From: Nitrospira sp. CR1.3
GTDB taxonomy: Bacteria > Nitrospirota > Nitrospiria > Nitrospirales > Nitrospiraceae
Assembly (NCBI GenBank): GCA_014055525.1
Contig: WIAH01000014.1
Span: forward strand, 38,292-102,291
Reading direction: 5' to 3'
Length of the DNA stretch: 64,000 nucleotides
A program made the translations under genes and the position numbers. Positions 58,817 to 64,000 of the stretch are shown piece after piece. Under the pieces are notes generated by a model. The model ran no database searches. It had not been told where the DNA came from and was given only the letters and a program-made list of their open reading frames with translations. Positions within the stretch are counted from its first letter, which is position 1, and every line of letters starts with the position of its first letter.

Positions 58817-61800
58817 CTACACAACGACTTCCTCAATGGGATCGAACTGAGCCGCTTGGCCACAGGTGGATAACAGCCGCAGTTCCTTGACCGTCAAGGT
58901 CACCACCGAGAACTGCTCCTCGACCAGTCCCGTCACCACATATGCCTGATTCGTTGCGAGAAGATGACAATACCGGCGATAGGTGTTCGGAAACACTGCG
59001 GCATCGTAGAGGCCTGTCTGATCCTCCAAGGTGATGAACTCCATTGGCTCGCCCTTCTTTGTGGAGATGATCTTTTCGGTGATGAGCCAGCCAATCACAG
59101 TGACATCTTTTCCAACATGCTGAGCCAAATCCTTTGCCGGTATATGCGGGATATGAGCGATGACCTCCCTAAACAGATCCAACGGATGACAGCCGAGCGG
59201 GAAGCCGAATAACGCCAACTCATGGGCGAGGTTCTTCTGGAATGAATACTCAGGCCGTATCGGCAGATAACCGTGCGGCTTGGTGGCGTGGGCGGCGAAC
59301 AGTCTCCACATGAGCGCTGGCCGAGTCAGCTCCCCTGCAATCGAATCGAAACAGCCTGCTTTGATGAGCAGTTTCGCTTGACCGATCTCAGCCTTCACAC
59401 GATCCAGAAAGTCATGCAGGGAACGGTATGAGCCGTGTGTTTGTCGCTCGGTGACAATCCGCTTGGCGAGGTCTTCTTGAAGGGACTTGATCTGCATGAG
59501 GCCAATACGAACCGTTGTGCCAGATCCCGTGTAGGCCCACTCGCTGGCGTTGATGTCGGGTGGAAGGATTGTGAGTCCCATCCGTCGGCCCTCAGACAAA
59601 TAGGCAAAGGCCGAGTAGTATCCGCCTTCGTTGCTCACGACAGCGGCAATGAACTCAGCCGGATAATGGGCTCTCAGATAGGCGGATTTGAAACTCACTT
59701 GCGCGTAGCTGGCTGAGTGAGGCTTACAGAAGCTATAACCGGCAAAGCTCATGATCATGGCCCAGATCGCATCGATGACAGGGCGCTCGACCCCACGGGC
59801 TCCTGCTCCTTCATAGAATTGGCGCTGGTAATCCTGGAGCTGCTTGGCCTTGTGCTTCTTGCTCAGCACCTTCCGAAGCTGATCGCCGTCTTCGACGGAG
59901 AATCCGCCGAGCGCCACAGCGACCTTCATCACATCCTCTTGGTACACCATGATGCCGTGTGTTTCGGCGAGCACGTCATCGAGCAGCGGATGAGGCGATC
60001 CGTAACGGTGTCCGTGGGCTCGACGCACAAACTCCTCTGTGAATGTATTGGCCGCAGGACGAATAAGCGAGGACACGATGACAAGATACTCGAAGACATC
60101 GGCCACGGCTCGTCTGGGAGGCGGCATGTCAGCCCAGAGCTTCTTAAGCAGCAACCGTGTCGCTGGGGATTCGACGTAGAAACATCCCATCGTGTCGCCT
60201 CGCCGGATCAGCTCATTCGTCGCGGGATCGCTGATCGGGTCCCATGTCGCATAATCGATAGTGAGGCCGGTGTTTCGTTTGATGGCCGCAAGCGCATCAC
60301 GGATCACGGCCAGAGACCGATTGCCGAGGAGATCAATCTTCACAAGCCCCGCGTCTTCCGTCTGATCCTTCTCCCACTGAATTACTGGCCAGCCGGAGGC
60401 AGAGATCTCCACCGGCACATAGCGTCGGATTTCATCCGGCACCAATACCACCCCTCCAGGATGCAGACCGAGATTGCGGAAGTGGTTTTCGAGGTGGACG
60501 GACCAGTACAGAATTTCCGGCCACGGGGTTCTGAGCCCGAGCGCTCTACACACTTCAGTCGCCCAGCTCTTCACGGTCATCCCCGGCATCACCTCCACAA
60601 AGTCCGCACGTCGCTGAAAGAGGTTGAGAGCCTTGCCGATCTCGCTGGCGGGAATGCCGTAGACCTTGGCAATCTCTCGCAGCGCGGCACGAGTCGCCAG
60701 CGTATTCTGATTGGCAACCATTGCGGCGTGACGCTGACCATAATGGGTAAAGACCCATTCCAGAATTTTCGGTCGCTCATCCCAGGGAAAATCGATGTCG
60801 ATGTCGGGTGGGTCGTGCCGGCCAGGGTTCAGAAAGCGCTCAAACATGAGATTGTGTCGAATGGGATCAACGTGGGTGATTCCCAGGCAATAGGACACAA
60901 TGGAGGCTGCCGCCGAGCCTCGACCACAGGTCCGAGGCGCTTGCCTGACTACCTCATCCACCACGAGAAAGTAGTCCGCGTAGCCCTTGTCTCGGATCAC
61001 CGTCAGCTCCCGTTCGATGCGCTGCTTCACATCCTGCGACACCTTGCCATAGCGCCAACGCGCTCCCTCGTAAGTTTTGCTTCTCAGCGTCTCAAAGGCT
61101 GCACCTGCGGAGAGCTGACGGAATGAGGGGAAGATCGTCTCTTTGAAGTCCCAGTCCGTATAGCACTGTTCCGCAATGCGATGTGTGTTGACAAGGGCGT
61201 CAGGCAGGTTCGGAACGTAGCGAGCGAGGTTCGCCTCCGGCATGAGCCACTGTGACGACACACCGCATTGATCGGCGCTGAGGCGAGCGAGCGTGGTGTT
61301 CTCCGCAATGGCTCGCAGCAGCCGATGCACTTGGTAGTCCGCCGAACGCAGAAATAGCGCTCGTGTGGTCGCTACGGGCGGAAGTCTCCGCGCTCGACTG
61401 AACATTATGGCTTCATGCATCGGTGACCCTGGTGACAGTTCCACATACAAGTCTTCTCGTGATTCCTGACTCCAGACCGTTAGGGCTGTAGGATCATCTG
61501 AAAGGATCACCAAGCCGGTTCGATGCCGAGCGACTGTGCCGATCAAGTCGAAGGAGTCATCGCAGTGGCGAGCAGAGAGGGTACGGCAGAGATTGGCATA
61601 CCCCGTTGGTGTCTTGGCCAGAAGCACCGCACGGTGAGACCGGGAGACCAGTTCAGTACCCAGGATGGGCTTGAGTCCCGTCTCCCGTGCTACATCGAGA
61701 AACCGAATAGCTCCATACACCCCGTTCGTATCTGTCAGCGCTACCGTATCCTGGCCTTGTGCACGTACCGCTTCACAGAGCTTCTCCAGTGTGGGAACGC

Positions 61801-61858
61801 CCTGCATCGGGGAATAGGACGAATGGGTGTGCAAGTGCACGAAGGTGGATGAACTCAA
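58817..61858 (-). CDS. dnaE2: error-prone DNA polymerase (DnaE2/ImuC)
   Basis: Alpha-subunit-type DNA polymerase of 1013 residues, of the length typical for DnaE2/ImuC. It has a PHP domain (HLHTHSSYSPMQGVP, ALTDTNGVYGAIRF), the palm with catalytic Asp residues in PDIDIDFPWDERPK and KIDLLGNRSLAVI, and a C-terminal OB-fold segment (VTVIGWLITEKIISTKKGEP). It is expected to extend past lesions together with ImuB. The start is TTG at 61858, overlapping the imuB stop as TTGA. The DUF72 gene follows 16 bases after its stop. Confidence 0.93.
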   Translation of the reverse strand: MSSSTFVHLHTHSSYSPMQGVPTLEKLCEAVRAQGQDTVALTDTNGVYGAIRFLDVARETGLKPILGTELVSRSHRAVLLAKTPTGYANLCRTLSARHCDDSFDLIGTVARHRTGLVILSDDPTALTVWSQESREDLYVELSPGSPMHEAIMFSRARRLPPVATTRALFLRSADYQVHRLLRAIAENTTLARLSADQCGVSSQWLMPEANLARYVPNLPDALVNTHRIAEQCYTDWDFKETIFPSFRQLSAGAAFETLRSKTYEGARWRYGKVSQDVKQRIERELTVIRDKGYADYFLVVDEVVRQAPRTCGRGSAAASIVSYCLGITHVDPIRHNLMFERFLNPGRHDPPDIDIDFPWDERPKILEWVFTHYGQRHAAMVANQNTLATRAALREIAKVYGIPASEIGKALNLFQRRADFVEVMPGMTVKSWATEVCRALGLRTPWPEILYWSVHLENHFRNLGLHPGGVVLVPDEIRRYVPVEISASGWPVIQWEKDQTEDAGLVKIDLLGNRSLAVIRDALAAIKRNTGLTIDYATWDPISDPATNELIRRGDTMGCFYVESPATRLLLKKLWADMPPPRRAVADVFEYLVIVSSLIRPAANTFTEEFVRRAHGHRYGSPHPLLDDVLAETHGIMVYQEDVMKVAVALGGFSVEDGDQLRKVLSKKHKAKQLQDYQRQFYEGAGARGVERPVIDAIWAMIMSFAGYSFCKPHSASYAQVSFKSAYLRAHYPAEFIAAVVSNEGGYYSAFAYLSEGRRMGLTILPPDINASEWAYTGSGTTVRIGLMQIKSLQEDLAKRIVTERQTHGSYRSLHDFLDRVKAEIGQAKLLIKAGCFDSIAGELTRPALMWRLFAAHATKPHGYLPIRPEYSFQKNLAHELALFGFPLGCHPLDLFREVIAHIPHIPAKDLAQHVGKDVTVIGWLITEKIISTKKGEPMEFITLEDQTGLYDAAVFPNTYRRYCHLLATNQAYVVTGLVEEQFSVVTLTVKELRLLSTCGQAAQFDPIEEVVV

Positions 61859-63039
61859 TGACTCCTCCCGTACCGGATGGCGTGGTCTCCAAACCGTGCA
61901 TGCAGCGTGTCGAGTGCAACAGCCAGCTTCTTCGCTCGATCCTGCCTGCGTTGTTCGTCGACTGGCCGTTCATCAAACAGCGGAACCTGTTCGACATGGG
62001 CCGTCAGCCCGGTCATGGTCAGCGTCATGGCCCGTAGTCGAATCCGACGACGCACACACCGTTGGAAGAGTGATACGACAACTGGCGACAGATCACATTC
62101 CCAACAGGTCTCCGGCCTCACACACTCTCGCTTGGCCACTTCGAGCTGGTCGCTGTAGCGGATCGTGAGAGACAGATTCCCGCAAACCCGCCGCTGACTC
62201 CGCAGGGTACGGCAGAGCCGTTGGAGCATGTCCAACAGGCGTCCTTTCAGGAGAGGATCATCGATTTCATCAGGCTCTAGGAGCACCGCCTCTTCAAGGC
62301 GAGGTTGAATCGCAGGAGGCAGCACAGGCAGATGGTCAATGCCCTGTGCCCATCGAGAGAGTTGACCGGCATAATTACCGAACGCCAGCTCTAGCGCGGC
62401 GAGCGGACTTTCGGCGACTTCACCCAAGGTGCAGAGGTTGAGATCATCGAGCCGTTCGAGCACCTTTCGCATGCAGGGCCGATGCAAGCCTGGCAAGGTC
62501 CGCACGGAGAGCGGGGACATGAAGACCTGCTCAGAACCAGGTCGGACATCGTAGAGTTCTGAGGGTTCGATCAGTGTCGCTGCTATCTGGGCCACGAGCT
62601 TGTTACTGCCGACTCCGGCCACACCATCGAGCTGGTACCGTTCGAGGACTTCCCGCTGCACCTTCGCAGCCACATCACAGGCGGAACCGAACAGTCTTCC
62701 CGTGCCCGTGACATCCATCGTGAAGGACCCTGATTGAGCAGGTTCCCAGACTGGTGCATAGCATGTGACGACGCTCAGGAGGGACTGATCTGCCGTGTGG
62801 ACCCGATACGGATTCGGCGAGAGGACATGCAGGGAAGGACATACCCGCCGAGCGTGTTCGAGAGACATTCCCACCGAGAGTCCTTCGTCCTCGGCTTCAG
62901 GTGAGACCTCACGTAGCAGCGCACGAGAAGTGTTCAGCGGGGCGATGGCGAGTGGTCGAGTGCGGAGGGTTGGATCGTTCAGACGGGCGACGGCCACTTC
63001 AAACGAGGGGATGGCAAAGCAAACGATTTGACGGTCCAT
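61855..63039 (-). CDS. imuB: ImuB-like Y-family polymerase homologue (catalytic residues replaced)
   Basis: The 394-residue Y-family protein aligns in outline with DinB/UmuC, but the catalytic acids are missing: ICFAIPSFEVAVARL stands where H-x-D-M-D-x-F is found, and SGSFTMDVTG where S-x-D-E-A-x-x-D is found. This loss is characteristic of ImuB. A beta-clamp-binding motif Q-V-P-L-F lies near residues 351-355, so it can dock on the replisome. It would act as an adaptor for DnaE2. No imuA gene is present in the operon; the repressor gene takes its place. Confidence 0.88.
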   Translation of the reverse strand: MDRQIVCFAIPSFEVAVARLNDPTLRTRPLAIAPLNTSRALLREVSPEAEDEGLSVGMSLEHARRVCPSLHVLSPNPYRVHTADQSLLSVVTCYAPVWEPAQSGSFTMDVTGTGRLFGSACDVAAKVQREVLERYQLDGVAGVGSNKLVAQIAATLIEPSELYDVRPGSEQVFMSPLSVRTLPGLHRPCMRKVLERLDDLNLCTLGEVAESPLAALELAFGNYAGQLSRWAQGIDHLPVLPPAIQPRLEEAVLLEPDEIDDPLLKGRLLDMLQRLCRTLRSQRRVCGNLSLTIRYSDQLEVAKRECVRPETCWECDLSPVVVSLFQRCVRRRIRLRAMTLTMTGLTAHVEQVPLFDERPVDEQRRQDRAKKLAVALDTLHARFGDHAIRYGRSH

Positions 63040-63069
63040 GACGTGGACTCAGCGTGTGTGATGCCACAC

Positions 63070-63612
63070 CTACTTTCGGAGATGACGGATGACTCCGACG
63101 ACGATCCCTTCAATACGAAAGCTGTCGCGCTCATTCACGATGATGGGCTTCATGGTCTCGTTCGCAGGGTGCAGCTCGACGGTGCCAGCCTTTCGCTGAT
63201 ACGTCTTGATCGTCGCCTCCCCATTCACCAAGGCAATCACGGTCTGCCCATTTCGTGCGGTGCTCTGCTTCTGTACCACCACGACATCGCCGGGGAGAAT
63301 CCCATCATCCCGCATGGACAAGCCCTTCACGCGGAGCGCAAACGTGTTGCCACGGCCCACCATGCTCTTCGGGACCTCCACCTGTTCCGTTTGAGGGATC
63401 GGCTCAATCGGTTCACCAGCCGCCACGACTCCGGCGAGCTGAACCTGCGCCGTCGCCAAAGAATGCAGGGCCACTTCGGCCATGCCAGGGATTCGACGGC
63501 TCCCATCTTCATAGCGAATGATCGATCGGCGAGTCGTTCGGAGCTTCTCGGCGAGCGCACTTTGCGTAAGGCGAAGGAGCTGACGAGTCTGACGAAACTC
63601 AGCAGGCCGCAT
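63070..63612 (-). CDS. LexA-like repressor: XRE helix-turn-helix fused to S24 peptidase domain
   Basis: The 180-residue protein has a Cro/CI-type HTH (R-Q-L-L-R-L-T-Q-S-A-L-A-E-K-L, about residues 10-24) in place of the LexA winged helix. A linker with cleavage site VAAGEP (A65-G66) and an S24 catalytic domain with S99 (VKGLSMRDDG) and K136 (GEATIKTY) follow. It should self-cleave with activated RecA, as phage repressors and LexA do. The ATG at 63612 follows directly after its probable operator. It is first in the operon with imuB, dnaE2 and DUF72 and would make that operon damage-inducible. Confidence 0.88.
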   Translation of the reverse strand: MRPAEFRQTRQLLRLTQSALAEKLRTTRRSIIRYEDGSRRIPGMAEVALHSLATAQVQLAGVVAAGEPIEPIPQTEQVEVPKSMVGRGNTFALRVKGLSMRDDGILPGDVVVVQKQSTARNGQTVIALVNGEATIKTYQRKAGTVELHPANETMKPIIVNERDSFRIEGIVVGVIRHLRK

Positions 63613-63613
63613 A

Positions 63614-63628
63614 GTGACCAATGGTCAC
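63614..63628. promoter_or_regulatory. operator palindrome GTGACC-AAT-GGTCAC
   Basis: A perfect 6+3+6 inverted repeat lies one base upstream of the repressor ATG on the minus strand. TTGACA lies further upstream (minus strand) and could be the -35 element, with the palindrome covering -10/+1. The repressor probably binds here and controls its own operon. It does not match the known E. coli LexA box (CTGT-N8-ACAG). Confidence 0.7.
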
Positions 63629-63696
63629 ATAACGTCTGGAAGGCTGTCAAGCTTGTGCTAACGAGCGTGAAATACGGTCAATTACGAATGGCTCTC

Positions 63697-63726
63697 TTGC
63701 GCCTTTCCCAACACCCCACCTACAAT
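63697..63726 (+). promoter_or_regulatory. sigma-70-type promoter of the PilZ gene
   Basis: TTGCGC (63697-63702) and TACAAT (63721-63726) are 18 bases apart, 21 bases before the PilZ ATG at 63748. The spacing to the start and the good -10 suit a housekeeping promoter. Confidence 0.6.
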
Positions 63727-63747
63727 ACGCTGCCCTGCGAGTAACTC

Positions 63748-63882
63748 ATGCCGTTCACCATTCGCCCCTACCGTCGATTTCCTATGTGTTGTCCGGTGAC
63801 ATACCAGACGGGCTGGTTTGAAGGACAAGGTACCGTGTGGAATTTCTCGCTTGGAGGGTGGCGGTTCTCTGGTTGTCAGTAA
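63748..63882 (+). pseudogene. PilZ-domain protein gene, interrupted
   Basis: The frame from ATG 63748 reads PFTIRPYRRFPMCCPVTYQT, then G-T-V-W-N-F-S-L-G-G-W-R-F-S-G, the N-terminal half of a small PilZ protein of the kind seen in large numbers in Nitrospira genomes. RxxxR (R-P-Y-R-R) and the N-x-S-x-x-G motif (N-F-S-L-G-G) for cyclic di-GMP are present. The next residues should read into the beta barrel, but at about 63874 the sequence changes to a mobile-element end and a TAA follows at 63880. Confidence 0.75.
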
Positions 63883-64000
63883 TCATGCCAAATTGACCCC
63901 TGTCATCATGTGAAATTGACCCCTCTCCCACAACCAGGAGAGGACACACATGGAGCTAGCAGAAACGCTGACGACCCCAGTACCTTCTTCGCGCGAGACG
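63874..64000. mobile_element. left end of an IS21-type insertion sequence (partial)
   Basis: The end begins TGTCAGTAATC at 63874 and carries AAATTGACCCCT twice (63890-63901 and 63913-63924), 23 bases apart. IS21-family ends have such repeated internal binding sites ending in A-A-A-T-T-G-A-C-C-C-C. It lies inside a PilZ gene. The rest of the element is outside the window. Confidence 0.65.
63950..64000 (+). CDS. first codons of a gene inside the insertion sequence, partial
   Basis: An ATG at 63950 follows CCAGGAGAGG, a good ribosome-binding site. The 17 visible codons read MELAETLTTPVPSSRET. In IS21-type elements the first gene after the left end is istA (transposase) or a helper. This stretch is too short to assign a family. 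Confidence 0.45.
   Translation, partial: MELAETLTTPVPSSRET

Noticed and set aside
59717..61126. A 469-codon plus-strand frame opposite dnaE2
   Set aside because: The minus-strand DnaE2 has intact catalytic residues across this stretch, and the plus-strand product has no family similarity.

Overview
The window looks like a chromosomal segment of a Nitrospira-type bacterium (phylum Nitrospirota). This is an inference, not a database result. It rests on the high G+C content, the Gram-negative envelope genes (many lipoproteins and outer-membrane barrels ending in Phe), an MltF-like transglycosylase, and a truncated small PilZ protein at the right edge of a type I associate with Nitrospira genomes. 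No rRNA genes, CRISPR arrays or intact tRNAs were seen.

Layout. (1) 1-5.3 kb: a sigma-54 activator on the plus strand, then a minus-strand group with an exported formylglycine-generating enzyme (FGE), a Spy/CpxP-like protein and two lipoproteins. A pair of TTTGGTTTG-type inverted-repeat elements flanks one lipoprotein gene. (2) 5.3-12.1 kb: toxin-antitoxin and ATPase cargo (VapBC, DUF433 with a truncated toxin, two AAA/DUF4143 ATPases with palindromic start regions), mixed with a HAD phosphatase, a BON lipoprotein and a SYLF protein. (3) 12.3-28 kb: the sulfatase region. It holds two intact exported Cys-type sulfatases, two sulfatase C-terminal remnants, a DUF1254 protein, a universal stress protein, and a tight six-gene operon (patatin, FadL porin, sulfatase, lipoprotein, DUF4136 lipoprotein, AsmA-like protein). 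The operon is headed by a 16-bp palindrome that recurs before the second Spy-like gene. (4) 28-37 kb: envelope genes (MscS, barrels, lytic transglycosylase, SYLF, lipoproteins). (5) 37-47 kb: sugar metabolism (GH13, GH63-like glucosidase, pgi, pgm, a SemiSWEET-like protein), with three decayed genes inside it (a patatin with an in-frame TGA, a GH63 tail and an SMP-30 fragment). (6) 47-53.7 kb: a DUF4403 protein, a NarL-type two-component system with an extra receiver-only regulator, an M48 lipoprotein protease and a third SYLF protein. (7) 53.8-64 kb: an accessory region. It starts at a tRNA-Met gene cut off just after the anticodon loop. It contains small zinc-binding proteins, a DUF1257/DUF2997 group and a four-gene translesion-synthesis operon (XRE-LexA-like repressor, ImuB-like, DnaE2/ImuC, DUF72). 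It ends at a PilZ gene interrupted by what looks like an IS21-type end.

How the parts fit. The FGE carries both active-site cysteines and an N-terminal membrane anchor, and both intact sulfatases carry the Cys-type motif that FGE matures. With the FadL porin, AsmA-like protein, patatin and lipoproteins, this suggests a periplasmic pathway that takes up and processes sulfate esters or lipids. The repeated paralogues (two sulfatases plus two remnants, three SYLF, two Spy-like, two patatins, two pairs of lipoproteins) show that the region grew by duplication and decay. The accessory region is a likely mobile island carrying its own damage-inducible mutagenesis cassette.
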